From NCBI RefSeq assembly GCF_015706575.1, contig NW_024037076.1, forward strand, positions 13,582,898 through 13,646,897: DNA of 64,000 nt. The letters run 5' to 3'. Position numbers and translations under genes: made by a program. This document shows positions 11,722 to 26,700 of the stretch, piece after piece. Every line of letters starts with the position of its first letter. Position 1 is the first letter of the stretch. The DNA is from Patiria miniata. Its lineage: Eukaryota > Echinodermata > Asteroidea > Valvatida > Asterinidae. The notes under the pieces were generated by a model that ran no database searches, was not told the DNA's origin, and saw only the letters and a program-made list of their open reading frames with translations.

Positions 11722-14700
11722 CTGCTCAGACAAAAGCTGATCAAGCCACAAGCGCTGAGGCAACTACCATCACTGGAAGAACCAACGTTGCTGAAGGTAC
11801 GGCCACAGAGCAGGGAATAACCACAGATGAACAGACATCAGCTGGTGCGAGCACATCCCTTGGAATAACCACTGGTACTGAGACTTCTCTAGCAGAGAGC
11901 AGTACAGAAGCTCTATCCACCAGAACATCCCAGACAACTCCAGAGGTTGCCACAACCGGCAGAAGTACCACTGTGGCTGATACTACTGTTGACGTCGAGA
12001 CTACCGCACAGGGTGTGACTACATCTGTTGAAACAACTGTCGCTGAAGGTATCACAACAGATCAGGTAACAACTACAGTTCCTCAGACATCAGCTGCTAT
12101 CAGCACATCTACCAAGACCACTACTGCAGGTGCAGAGACAACTGCAGCAGCTGGTACATCAACAGCAGCCGAGACAACTTCTGAGGATAAGGTCACAACA
12201 GTCGGTGCCTCAACCGTGATCGGGACAACCATTGCAGCAGAGACAACTGCACACACCACTTCACCTGCACACACCACTGTTGATGAAGGTAGTACAATAG
12301 CTCCCGCAACAACCACAGCTGCTCAAACATCTGATATTGGCACAACTTCTGTTTTAACCACTGGAATTGAGACAACTGTTCCAGACAGAACTACAGAAGC
12401 TGTTACAAGCATGATATCCCAGACAATAACTGATGAGGAAGCCACGACCAGGAGAGATACAACTCTGGTTGAAACCACAGTTGTGGCAGAGACAACAACA
12501 CCAGCAGTGACTACATCTGCTGAAACTACTTTTGCTGAAAGTACCACCACAGAGCAGAGATCAACTACAGCTGCACAGACGTCAGCTGGTATTAGCACAA
12601 CTGTAGGAATAACCTCTGGTATTGAGACTACTTTGGCAGAGAGAAGCACAGAAGCTGTAACTCAAATAACATCTGAGACAACCATTCCAGAAATAGCCTC
12701 AACCTATAGAGCTACAACTGTGGCTGAAACTACAATTGTAGCAGAGGCAACAACTTCAATTGTGACTACACCTGTGGAAACTACTATTGATGTAGGTACG
12801 ACCAAAGAGGAGGGAATAACCACAGCTGCACAGACATCAGCTGGTGCGAGCACATCCCTGGGAATAACCACTGGTACTGAGACTACTCTAGCAGAGAGCA
12901 GTACAGAAGCTTTATCCACCAGAACATCCCAGACAACTCCAGAGGTTGCCACAACCGGCAGAAGTACCACTGTGGCTGATACTACTGTTGACGTCGAGAC
13001 TACCACACAGGGTGTGACTACATCTGTTGAAACAACTGTCGCTGAAGGTATCACAACAGATCAGGTAACAACTACAGTTCCTCAGACATCAGCTGGTATC
13101 AGCACATCTACCAAGACCACTACTGCAGGTGCAGAGACAACTGCAGCAGCTGGTACATCAACAGCAGCCGAGACAACTTCTGAGGATAAGGTCACAACAG
13201 TCGGTGCCTCAACCGTGATCGGGACAACCATTGCAGCAGAGACAACTGCACACACCACTTCACCTGCACACACCACTGTTGATGAAGGTAGTACAATAGC
13301 TCCCGCAACAACCACAGCTGCTCAAACATCTGATATTGGCACAACTTCTGTTTTAACCACTGGAATTGAGACAACTGTTCCAGACAGAACTACAGAAGCT
13401 GTTACAAGCATGATATCCCAGACAATAACTGATGAGGAAGCCACGACCAGGAGAGATACAACTCTGGTTGAAACCACAGTTGTGGCAGAGACAACAACAC
13501 CAGCAGTGACTACATCTGCTGAAACTACTTTTGCTGAAAGTACCACCACAGAGCAGAGATCAACTACAGCTGCACAGACGTCAGCTGGTATTAGCACAAC
13601 TGTAGGAATAACCTCTGGTATTGAGACTACTTTGGCAGAGAGAAGCACAGAAGCTGTAACTCAAATAACATCTGAGACAACCATTCCAGAAATAGCCTCA
13701 ACCTATAGAGCTACAACTGTGGCTGAAACTACAATTGTAGCAGAGGCAACAACTTCAATTGTGACTACACCTGTGGAAACTACTATTGATGTAGGTACGA
13801 CCAAAGAGGAGGGAATAACCACAGCTGCACAGACATCAGCTGGTGCGAGCACATCCCTGGGAATAACCACTGGTACTGAGACTACTCTAGCAGAGAGCAG
13901 TACAGAAGCTTTATCCACCAGAACATCCCAGACAACTCCAGAGGTTGCCACAACCGGCAGAAGTACCACTGTGGCTGATACTACTGTTGACGTCGAGACT
14001 ACCACACAGGGTGTGACTACATCTGTTGAAACAACTGTCGCTGAAGGTATCACAACAGATCAGGTAACAACTACAGTTCCTCAGACATCAGCTGGTATCA
14101 GCACATCTACCAAGACCACTACTGCAGGTGCAGAGACAACTGCAGCAGCTGGTACATCAACAGCAGCCGAGACAACTTCTGAGGATAAGGTCACAACAGT
14201 CGGTGCCTCAACCGTGATCGGGACAACCATTGCAGCAGAGACAACTGCACACACCACTTCACCTGCACACACCACTGTTGATGAAGGTAGTACAATAGCT
14301 CCCGCAACAACCACAGCTGCTCAAACATCTGATATTGGCACAACTTCTGTTTTAACCACTGGGATTGAGACAACTGTTCCAGACAGAACTACAGAAGCTG
14401 TTACAAGCATGATATCCCAGACAATAACTGATGAGGAAGCCACGACCAGGAGAGATACAACTCTGGTTGAAACCACAGTTGTGGCAGAGACAACAAGACC
14501 AGCAGTGACTACATCTGCTGAAACTACTTTTGCTGAAAGTACCACCACAGAGCAGAGATCAACTACAGCTGCACAGACGTCAGCTGGTATTAGCACAACT
14601 GTAGGAATAACCTCTGGTATTGAGACTTCTTTGGCAGAGAGAAGCACAGAAGCTGTAACTCAAATAACATCTGAGACAACCATTCCAGAAATAGCCTCAA

Positions 14701-17700
14701 CCTATAGAGCTACAACTGTGGCTGAAACTACAATTGTAGCAGAGGCAACAACTTCAATTGTGACTACACCTGTGGAAACTACTATTGCTGTAGGTACGAC
14801 CACAGAGGAGGGAATTACCACAGCTGCACAGACATCAGCTGGTGCGAGCACATCCCTAGGAATAACCACTGGTACTGAGACTACTCTAGCAGAGAGCAGT
14901 ACAGAAGCTTTATCCACCAGAACATCCCAGACAACTCCAGAGGTTGCCACAACCGGCAGAAGTACCACTGTTGCTGATACTACTGTTGACGTCGAGACTA
15001 CCACACAGGGTGTGACTACATCTGTTGAAACAACTGTCGCTGAAGGTATCACAACAGATCAGATAACAACTACAGTTCCTCAGACATCAGCTGCTATCAG
15101 CACATCTATCAAGACCACTACTGCAGGTGCAGAGACAACTGCAGCAGCTGGTACATCAACAGCAGCCGAGACAACTTCTGAGGATAAGGTCACAACAGTC
15201 GGTGCCTCAACCGTGATCGGGACAACCATTGCAGCAGAGACAACTGCACACACCACTTCACCTGAACACACCACTGTTGATGAAGGTAGTACAAAAGCTC
15301 CCGCAACAACCACAGCTGCTCAAACATCTGATATTGGCACAACTTCTGTTTTAACCACTGGGATTGAGACAACTGTTCCAGACAGAACTACAGAAGCTGT
15401 TACAAGCATGATATCCCAGACAATAACTGATGAGGAAGCCACGACCAGGAGAGATACAACTCTGGTTGAAACCACAGTTGTGGCAGAGACAACAACACCA
15501 GCAGTGACTACATCTGCTGAAACTACTTTTGCTGAAAGTACCACCACAGAGCAGAGATCAACTACAGCTGCACAAACGTCAGCTGGTATTAGCACAACTG
15601 TAGGAATAACCTCTGGTATTGAGTTTACTTTGGCAGAGAGAAGCACAGAAGCTGTCACTCAAATAACATCTGAGACAACCATTCCAGAAATAGCCTCAAC
15701 CTATAGAGCTACAACTGTGGCTGAAACTACAATTGTAGCAGAGGCAACAACTTCAATTGTGACTACACCTGTGGAAACTACTATTGCTGTAGGTACGACC
15801 ACAGAGGAGGAAATAACCACAGCTGCACAGACATCAGCTGGTGCGAGCACATCCCTAGGAATAACCACTGGTACTGAGACTACTCTAGCAGAGAGCAGTA
15901 CAGAAGCTTTATCCACCAGAACATCCCAGACAACCCCAGAGGTTGCCACAACCGGCAGAAGTACCACTGTGGCTGATACTACTGTTGACGTCGAGACTAC
16001 CACACAGGGTGTGACTACATCTGTTGAAACAACTGTCGCTGAAGGTATCACAACAGATCAGATAACAACTACAGTTCCTCAGACATCAGCTGCTATCAGC
16101 ACATCTATCAAGACCACTACTGCAGGTGCAGAGACAACTGCAGCAGCTGGTACATCAACAGCAGCCGAGACAACTTCTGAGGATAAGGTCACAACAGTCG
16201 GTGCCTCAACCGTGATCGGGACAACCATTGCAGCAGAGACAACTGCACACACCACTTCACCTGCACACACCACTGTTGATGAAGGTAGTACAATAGCTCC
16301 GGCAACAACCACAGCTGCTCAAACATCTGATATTGGCACAACTTCTGTTTTAACCACTGGGATTGAGACAACTGTTCCAGACAGAACTACAGAAGCTGTT
16401 ACAAGCATGATATCCCAGACAATAACTGATGAGGAAGCCACGACCAGGAGAGATACAACTCTGGTTGAAACCACAGTTGTGGCAGAGACAACAAGACCAG
16501 CAGTGACTACATCTGCTGAAACAACTTTTGCTGAAAGTACCACCACAGAGCAGAGATCTACTACAGCTGTACAGACGTCAGCTGGTATTAGCACAACTGT
16601 AGCAATAACCTCTGGTATTGAGACTACTTTGGCAGAGAGAAGCACAGAAGCTGTAACTCAAATAACATCTGAGACAACCATTCCAGAAATAGCCTCAACC
16701 TATAGAGCTACAACTGTGGCTGAAACTACAATTGTAGCAGAGGCAACAACTTCAATTGTGACTACACCTGTGGAAACTACTATTGCTGTAGGTACGACCA
16801 CAGAGGAGGAAATAACCACAGCTGCACAGACATCAGCTGGTGCGAGCACATCCCTAGGAATAACCACTGGTACTGAGACTACTCTAGCAGAGAGCAGTAC
16901 AGAAGCTTTATCCACCAGAACATCCCAGACAACCCCAGAGGTTGCCACAACCGGCAGAAGTACCACTGTGGCTGATACTACTGTTGACGTCGAGACTACC
17001 ACACAGGGTGTGACTACATCTGTTGAAACAACTGTCGCTGAAGGTATCACAACAGATCAGATAACAACTACAGTTCCTCAGACATCAGCTGCTATCAGCA
17101 CATCTATCAAGACCACTACTGCAGGTGCAGAGACAACTGCAGCAGCTGGTACATCAACAGCAGCCGAGACAACTTCTGAGGATAAGGTCACAACAGTCGG
17201 TGCCTCAACCGTGATCGGGACAACCATTGCAGCAGAGACAACTGCACACACCACTTCACCTGCACACACCACTGTTGATGAAGGTAGTACAATAGCTCCG
17301 GCAACAACCACAGCTGCTCAAACATCTGATATTGGCACAACTTCTGTTTTAACCACTGGGATTGAGACAACTGTTCCAGACAGAACTACAGAAGCTGTTA
17401 CAAGCATGATATCCCAGACAATAACTGATGAGGAAGCCACGACCAGGAGAGATACAACTCTGGTTGAAACCACAGTTGTGGCAGAGACAACAAGACCAGC
17501 AGTGACTACATCTGCTGAAACAACTTTTGCTGAAAGTACCACCACAGAGCAGAGATCTACTACAGCTGTACAGACGTCAGCTGGTATTAGCACAACTGTA
17601 GCAATAACCTCTGGTATTGAGACTACTTTGGCAGAGAGAAGCACAGAAGCTGTAACTCAAATAACATCTGAGACAACCATTCCAGAAATAGCCTCAACCT

Positions 17701-20700
17701 ATAGAGCTACAACTGTGGCTGAAACTACAATTGTAGCAGAGGCAACAACTTCAATTGTGACTACACCTGTGGAAACTACTATTGATGTAGGTACGACCGC
17801 AGCTGAGGGAATAACCACAGCTGCACAGACATCAGCTGGTGCGAGCACATCCCTAGGAATAACCACTGGTACTGAGACTACTCTAGCAGAGAGCAGTACA
17901 GAAGCTTTATCCACCAGAACATCCCAGACAACCCCAGTGGTTGCCACAACCGGCAGAAGTACCACTGTGGCTGATACTACTGTTGACGTCGAGACTACCA
18001 CACAGGGTGTGACTACATCTGTTGAAACAACTGTCGCTGAAGGTATCACAACAGATCAGATAACAACTACAGTTCCTCAGACATCAGCTGCTATCAGCAC
18101 ATCTATCAAGACCACTACTGCAGGTGCAGAGACAACTGCAGCAGCTGGTACATCAACAGCAGCCGAGACAACTTCTGAGGATAAGGTCACAACAGTCGGT
18201 GCCTCAACCGTGATCGGGACAACCATTGCAGCAGAGACAACTGCACACACCACTTCACCTGCACACACCACTGTTGATGAAGGTAGTACAATAGCTCCGG
18301 CAACAACCACAGCTGCTCAAACATCTGATATTGGCACAACTTCTGTTTTAACCACTGGGATTGAGACAACTGTTCCAGACAGAACTACAGAAGCTGTTAC
18401 AAGCATGATATCCCAGACAATAACTGATGAGGAAGCCACGACCAGGAGAGATACAACTCTGGTTGAAACCACAGTTGTGGCAGAGACAACAAGACCAGCA
18501 GTGACTACATCTGCTGAAACTACTTTTGCTGAAAGTACCACCACAGAGCAGAGATCAACTACAGCTGCACAGACGTCAGCTGGTATTAGCACAACTGTAG
18601 CAATAACCTCTGGTATTGAGACTACTTTGGCAGAGAGAAGCACAGAAGCTGTAACTCAAATAACATCTGAGACAACCATTCCAGAAATAGCCTCAACCTA
18701 TAGAGCTACAACTGTGGCTGAAACTACAATTGTAGCAGAGGCAACAACTTCAATTGTGACTACACCTGTGGAAACTACTATTGATGTAGGTACGACCGCA
18801 GCTGAGGGAATAACCACAGCTGCACAGACATCAGCTGGTGCGAGCACATCCCTAGGAATAACCACTGGTACTGAGACTACTCTAGCAGAGAGCAGTACAG
18901 AAGCTTTATCCACCAGAACATCCCAGACAACCCCAGAGGTTGCCACAACCGGCAGAAGTACCACTGTGGCTGATACTACTGTTGACGTCGAGACTACCAC
19001 ACAGGGTGTGACTACATCTGTTGAAACAACTGTCGCTGAAGGTATCACAACAGATCAGATAACAACTACAGTTCCTCAGACATCAGCTGCTATCAGCACA
19101 TCTATCAAGACCACTACTGCAGGTGCAGAGACAACTGCAGCAGCTGGTACATCAACAGCAGCCGAGACAACTTCTGAGGATAAGGTCACAACAGTCGGTG
19201 CCTCAACCGTGATCGGGACAACCATTGCAGCAGAGACAACTGCACACACCACTTCACCTGCACACACCACTGTTGATGAAGGTAGTACAAAAGCTCCGGC
19301 AACAACCACAGCTGCTCAAACATCTGATATTGGCACAACTTCTGTTTTAACCACTGGGATTGAGACAACTGTTCCAGACAGAACTACAGAAGCTGTTACA
19401 AGCATGATATCCCAGACGATAACTGATGAGGAAGCCACGACCAGGAGAGATACAACTCTGGTTGAAACCACAGTTGTGGCAGAGACAACAACACCAGCAG
19501 TGACTACATCTGCTGAAACTACTTTTGCTGAAAGTACCACCACAGAGCAGAGATCAACTACAGCTGCACAGACGTCAGCTGGTATTAGCACAACTGTAGC
19601 AATAACCTCTGGTATTGAGACTACTTTGGCAGAGAGAAGCACAGAAGCTGTAACTCAAATAACATCTGAGACAACCATTCCAGAAATAGCCTCAACCTAT
19701 AGAGCTACAACTGTGGCTGAAACTACAATTGTAGCAGAGGCAACAACTTCAATTGTGACTACACCTGTGGAAACTACTATTGATGTAGGTACGACCGCAG
19801 CTGAGGGAATAACCACAGCTGCACAGACATCAGCTGGTGCGAGCACATCCCTAGGAATAACCACTGGTACTGAGACTACTCTAGCAAAGAGCAGTACAGA
19901 AGCTTTATCCACCAGAACATCCCAGACAACTCCAGAGGTTGCCACAACCGGCAGAAGTACCACTGTGGCTGATACTACTGTTGACGTCGAGACTACCACA
20001 CAGGGTGTTACTACATCTGTTGAAACAACTGTCGCTGAAGGTATCACAACAGATCAGGTAACAACTACAGTTCCTCAGACATCAGCTGCTATCAGCACAT
20101 CTACCAAGACCACTACTGCAGGTGCAGAGACAACTGCAGCAGCTGGTACATCAACAGCAGCCGAGACAACTTCTGAGGATAAGGTCACAACAGTCGGTGC
20201 CTCAACCGTGATCGGGACAACCATTGCAGCAGAGACAACTGCACACACCACTTCACCTGCACACACCACTGTTGATGAAGGTAGTACAATAGCTCCCGCA
20301 ACAACCACAGCTGCTCAAACATCTGATATTGGCACAACTACTGTTTTAACCACTGGGATTGAGACAACTGTTCCAGACAGAACTACAGAAGCTGTTACAA
20401 GCATGATATCCCAGACAATAACTGATGAGGAAGCCACGACCAGGAGAGATACAACTCTGGTTGAAACCACAGTTGTGGCAGAGACAACAACACCAGCAGT
20501 GACTACATCTGCTGAAACTACTTTTGCTGAAAGTACCACCACAGAGCAGAGATCAACTACAGCTGCACAGACGTCAGCTGGTATTAGCACAACTATAGCA
20601 ATAACCTCTGGTATTGAGACTACTTTGGCAGAGAGAAGCACAGAAGCTGTAACTCAAATAACATCTGAGACAACCATTCCAGAAATAGCCTCAACCTATA

Positions 20701-23700
20701 GAGCTACAACTGTGGCTGAAACTACAATTGTAGCAGAGGCAACAACTTCAATTGTGACTACACCTGTGGAAACTACTATTGCTGTAGGTACGACCACAGA
20801 TGAGGGAATAACCACAGCTGCACAGACATCAGCTGGTGCGAGCACATCCCTAGGAATAACCACTGGTACTGAGACTACTCTAGCAGAGAGCAGTACAGAC
20901 GCTTTATCCACCAGAACATCCCAGACAACTCCAGAGGTTGCCACAACCGGCAGAAGTACCACTGTGGCTGATACTACTGTTGACGTCGAGACTACCACAC
21001 AGGGTGTTACTACATCTGTTGAAACAACTGTCGCTGAAGGTATCACAACAGATCAGGTAACAACTACAGTTCCTCAGACATCAGCTGCTATCAGCACATC
21101 TACCAAGACCACTACTGCTGGTGCAGAGACAACTGCATCAGCTGGTACATCAACAGCAGCCGAGACAACTTCTGAGGATAAGGTCACAACAGTCGGTTCC
21201 TCAACCGTGATCGGGACAACCATTGCAGCAGAGACATCTGCACACACCACTTCACCTGGACACACCACTGTTGATGAAGGTAGTACAAAAGCTCCCGCAA
21301 CAACCACAGCTGCTCAAACATCTGATATTGGCACAACTTCTGTTTTAACCACTGGGATTGAGACAACTGTTCCAGACAGAACTACAGAAGCTGTTACAAG
21401 CATGATATCCCAGACAATAACTGATGAGGAAGCCACGACCAGGAGAGATACAACTCTGGTTGAAACCACAGTCGTGGCAGAGACAACAACACCAACAGTG
21501 ACTACATCTGCTGAAACTACTTTTGCTGAAAGTACCACCACAGAGCAGAGATCAACTACAGCTGCACAGACGTCAGCTGGTATTAGCACAACTGTAGCAA
21601 TAACCTCTGGTATTGAGACTACTTTGGCAGAGAGAAGCACAGAAGCTGTAACTCAAATAACATCTGAGACAACCATTCCAGAAATAGCCTCAACCTATAG
21701 AGCTACAACTGTGGCTGAAACTACAATTGTAGCAGAGGCAACAACTTCAATTGTGACTACACCTGTGGAAACTACTATTGCTGTAGGTACGACCACAGAG
21801 GAGGGAATAACCACAGCTGCACAGACATCAGCTGGGGCGAGCACATCCCTAGGAATAACCACTGGTACTGAGACTACTCTAGCAGAGAGCAGTACAGAAG
21901 CTTTATCCACCAGAACATCCCAGACAACTCCAGAGGTTGCCACAACCGGCAGAAGTACCACTGTGGCTGATACTACTGTTGACGTCGAGACTACCGCACA
22001 GGGTGTTACTACATCTGTTGAAACAACCGTCGCTGAAGGTATCACAACAGATCAGGTAACAACTACAGTTCCTCAGACATCAGCTGCTATCAGCACATCT
22101 ACCAAGACCATTACTGCAGGTGCAGAGACAACTGCAGCAGCTGGTACATCAACAGCAGCCGAGACAACTTCTGAGGATAAGGTCACAACAGTCGGTGCCT
22201 CAACCGTGATCGGGACAACCATTGCAGCAGACACAACTGCACACACCACTTCACCTGCACACACCACTGTTGATGAAGGTAGTACAATAGCTCCGGCAAC
22301 AACCACAGCTGCTCAAACATCTGATATTGGCACAACTTCTGTTTTAACCACTGGGATTGAGACAACTGTTCCAGACAGAACTACAGAAGCTGTTACAAGC
22401 ATGATATCCCAGACAATAACTGATGAGGAAGCCACGACCAGGAGAGATACAACTCTGGTTGAAACCACAGTTGTGGCAGAGACAACAAGACCAGCAGTGA
22501 CTACATCTGCTGAAACTACTTTTGCTGAAAGTACCACCACAGAGCAGAGATCAACTACAGCTGCACAGACGTCAGCTGGTATTAACACAACTGTAGGAAT
22601 AACCTCTGGTATTGAGACTACTTTGGCAGAGAGAAGCACAGAAGCTGTAACTCAAATAACATCTGAGACAACCATTCCAGAAATAGCCTCAACCTATAGA
22701 GCTACAACTGTGGCTGAAACTACAATTGTAGCAGAGGCAACAACTTCAATTGTGACTACACCTGTGGAAACTACTATTGCTGTAGGTACGACCACAGAGG
22801 AGGAAATAACCACAGCTGCACAGACATCAGCTGGTGCGAGCACATCCCTTGGAATAACCACTGGTACTGAGACTACTCTAGCAAAGAGCAGTACAGAAGC
22901 TTTATCCACCAGAACATCCCAGACAACTCCAGAGGTTGCCACAACCGGCAGAAGTACCACTGTGGCTGATACTACTGTTGACGTCGAGACTACCACACAG
23001 GGTGTTACTACATCTGTTGAAACAACTGTCGCTGAAGGTATCACAACAGATCAGGTAACAACTACAGTTCCTCAGACATCAGCTGCTATCAGCACATCTA
23101 CCAAGACCACTACTGCAGGTGCAGAGACAACTGCAGCAGCTGGTACATCAACAGCAGCCGAGACAACTTATGAGGATAAGGTCACAACAGTCGGTGCCTC
23201 AACCGTGATCGGGACAACCATTGCAGCAGAGACAACTGCACACACCATTTCACCTGCACACACCACTGTTGATGAAGGTAGTACAATAGCTCCCGCAACA
23301 ACCACAGCTGCTCAAACATCTGATATTGGCACAACTTCTGTTTTAACCACTGGGATTGAGACAACTGTTCCAGACAGAACTACAGAAGCTGTTACAAGCA
23401 TGATATCCCAGACAATAACTGATGAGGAAGCCACGACCAGGAGAGATACAACTCTGGTTGAAACCACAGTTGTGGCAGAGACAACAAGACCAGCAGTGAC
23501 TACATCTGCTGAAACTACTTTTGCTGAAAGTACCACCACAGAGCAGAGATCAACTACAGCTGCACAGACGTCAGCTGGTATTAGCACAACTGTAGGAATA
23601 ACCTCTGGTATTGAGACTACTTTGGCAGAGAGAAGCACAGAAGCTGTAACTCAAATAACATCTGAGACAACTTTTCCAGAAATAGCCTCAACCTATAGAG

Positions 23701-26700
23701 CTACAACTGTGGCTGAAACTACAATTCTAGCAGAGGCAACAACTTCAATTGTGACTACACCTGTGGAAACTACTATTGCTGTAGGTACGACCACAGAGGA
23801 GGAAATAACCACAGCTGCACAGACATCAGCTGGTATTAGCACAACTGTAGGAATAACCTCTGGTATTGAGACTACTTTGGCAGAGAGAAGCACAGAAGCT
23901 GTAACTCAAATAACATCTGAGACAACCATTCCAGAAATAGCCTCAACCTATAGAGCTACAACTGTGGCTGAAACTACAATTGTAGCAGAGGCAACAACTT
24001 CAATTGTGACTACACCTGTGGAAACTACTATTGCTGTAGGTACGACCACAGAGGAGGAAATAACCACAGCTGCACAGACATCAGCTGGTGCGAGCACATC
24101 CCTTGGAATAACCACTGGTACTGAGACTACTCTAGCAAAGAGCAGTACAGAAGCTTTATCCACCAGAACATCCCAGACAACTCCAGAGGTTGCCACAACC
24201 GGCAGAAGTACCACTGTGGCTGATACTACTGTTGACGTCGAGACTACCACACAGGGTGTTACTACATCTGTTGAAACAACTGTCGCTGAAGGTATCACAA
24301 CAGATCAGGTAACAACTACAGTTCCTCAGACATCAGCTGCTATCAGCACATCTACCAAGACCACTACTGCAGGTGCAGAGACAACTGCAGCAGCTGGTAC
24401 ATCAACAGCAGCCGAGACAACTTATGAGGATAAGGTCACAACAGTCGGTGCCTCAACCGTGATCGGGACAACCATTGCAGCAGAGACAACTGCACACACC
24501 ATTTCACCTGCACACACCACTGTTGATGAAGGTAGTACAATAGCTCCCGCAACAACCACAGCTGCTCAAACATCTGATATTGGCACAACTTCTGTTTTAA
24601 CCACTGGGATTGAGACAACTGTTCCAGACAGAACTACAGAAGCTGTTACAAGCATGATATCCCAGACAATAACTGATGAGGAAGCCACGACCAGGAGAGA
24701 TACAACTCTGGTTGAAACCACAGTTGTGGCAGAGACAACAAGACCAGCAGTGACTACATCTGCTGAAACTACTTTTGCTGAAAGTACCACCACAGAGCAG
24801 AGATCAACTACAGCTGCACAGACGTCAGCTGGTATTAGCACAACTGTAGGAATAACCTCTGGTATTGAGACTACTTTGGCAGAGAGAAGCACAGAAGCTG
24901 TAACTCAAATAACATCTGAGACAACTTTTCCAGAAATAGCCTCAACCTATAGAGCTACAACTGTGGCTGAAACTACAATTCTAGCAGAGGCAACAACTTC
25001 AATTGTGACTACACCTGTGGAAACTACTATTGCTGTAGGTACGACCACAGAGGAGGAAATAACCACAGCTGCACAGACATCAGCTGGTATTAGCACAACT
25101 GTAGGAATAACCTCTGGTATTGAGACTACTTTGGCAGAGAGAAGCACAGAAGCTGTAACTCAAATAACATCTGAGACAACCATTCCAGAAATAGCCTCAA
25201 CCTATAGAGCTACAACTGTGGCTGAAACTACAATTGTAGCAGAGGCAACAACTTCAATTGTGACTACACCTGTGGAAACTACTATTGCTGTAGGTACGAC
25301 CACAGAGGAGGGAATAACCAAAGCTGCACAGACATCAGCTGGTGCGAGCACATCCCTAGGAATAACCACTGGTACTGAGACTACTCTAGCAGAGAGCAGT
25401 ACAGACGCTTTATCCACCAGAACATCCCAGACAACTCCAGAGGTTGCCACAACCGGCAGAAGTACCACTGTGGCTGATACTACTGTTGACGTCGAGACTA
25501 CCACACAGGGTGTTACTACATCTGTTGAAACAACTGTCGCTGAAGGTATCACAACAGATCAGGTAACAACTACAGTTCCTCAGACATCAGCTGCTATCAG
25601 CACATCTACCAAGACCACTACTGCTGGTGCAGAGACAACTGCATCAGCTGGTACATCAACAGCAGCCGAGACAACTTCTGAGGATAAGGTCACAACAGTC
25701 GGTTCCTCAACCGTGATCGGGACAACCATTGCAGCAGAGACATCTGCACACACCACTTCACCTGGACACACCACTGTTGATGAAGGTAGTACAAAAGCTC
25801 CCGCAACAACCACAGCTGCTCAAACATCTGATATTGGCACAACTTCTGTTTTAACCACTAGGATTGAGACAACTGTTCCAGACAGAACTACAGAAGCTGT
25901 TACAAGCATGATATCCCATACAATAACTGATGAGGAAGCCACGACCAGGAGAGATACAACTCTGGTTGAAACCACAGTTGTGGCAGAGACAACAACACCA
26001 ACAGTGACTACATCTGCTGAAACTACTTTTGCTGAAAGTACCACCACAGAGCAGAGATCAACTACAGCTGCACAGACGTCAGCTGGTATTAGCACAACTG
26101 TAGCAATAACCTCTGGTATTGAGACTACTTTGGCAGAGAGAAGCACAGAAGCTGTAACTCAAATAACATCTGAGACAACCATTCCAGAAATAGCCTCAAC
26201 CTATAGAGCTACAACTGTGGCTGAAACTACAATTGTAGCAGAGGCAACAACTTCAATTGTGACTACACCTGTGGAAACTACTATTGCTGTAGGTACGACC
26301 ACAGAGGAGGGAATAACCACAGCTGCACAGACATCAGCTGGTGCGAGCACATCCCTAGGAATAACCACTGGTACTGAGACTACTCTAGCAGAGAGCAGTA
26401 CAGACGCTTTATCCACCAGAACATCCCAGACAACTCCAGAGGTTGCCACAACCGGCAGAAGTACCACTGTGGCTGATACTACTGTTGACGTCGAGACTAC
26501 CACACAGGGTGTTACTACATCTGTTGAAACAACTGTCGCTGAAGGTATCACAACAGATCAGGTAACAACTACAGTTCCTCAGACATCAGCTGCTATCAGC
26601 ACATCTACCAAGACCACTACTGCAGGTGCAGAGACAACTGCAGCAGCTGGTACATCAACAGCAGCCGAGACAACTTCTGAGGATAAGGTCACAACAGTCG

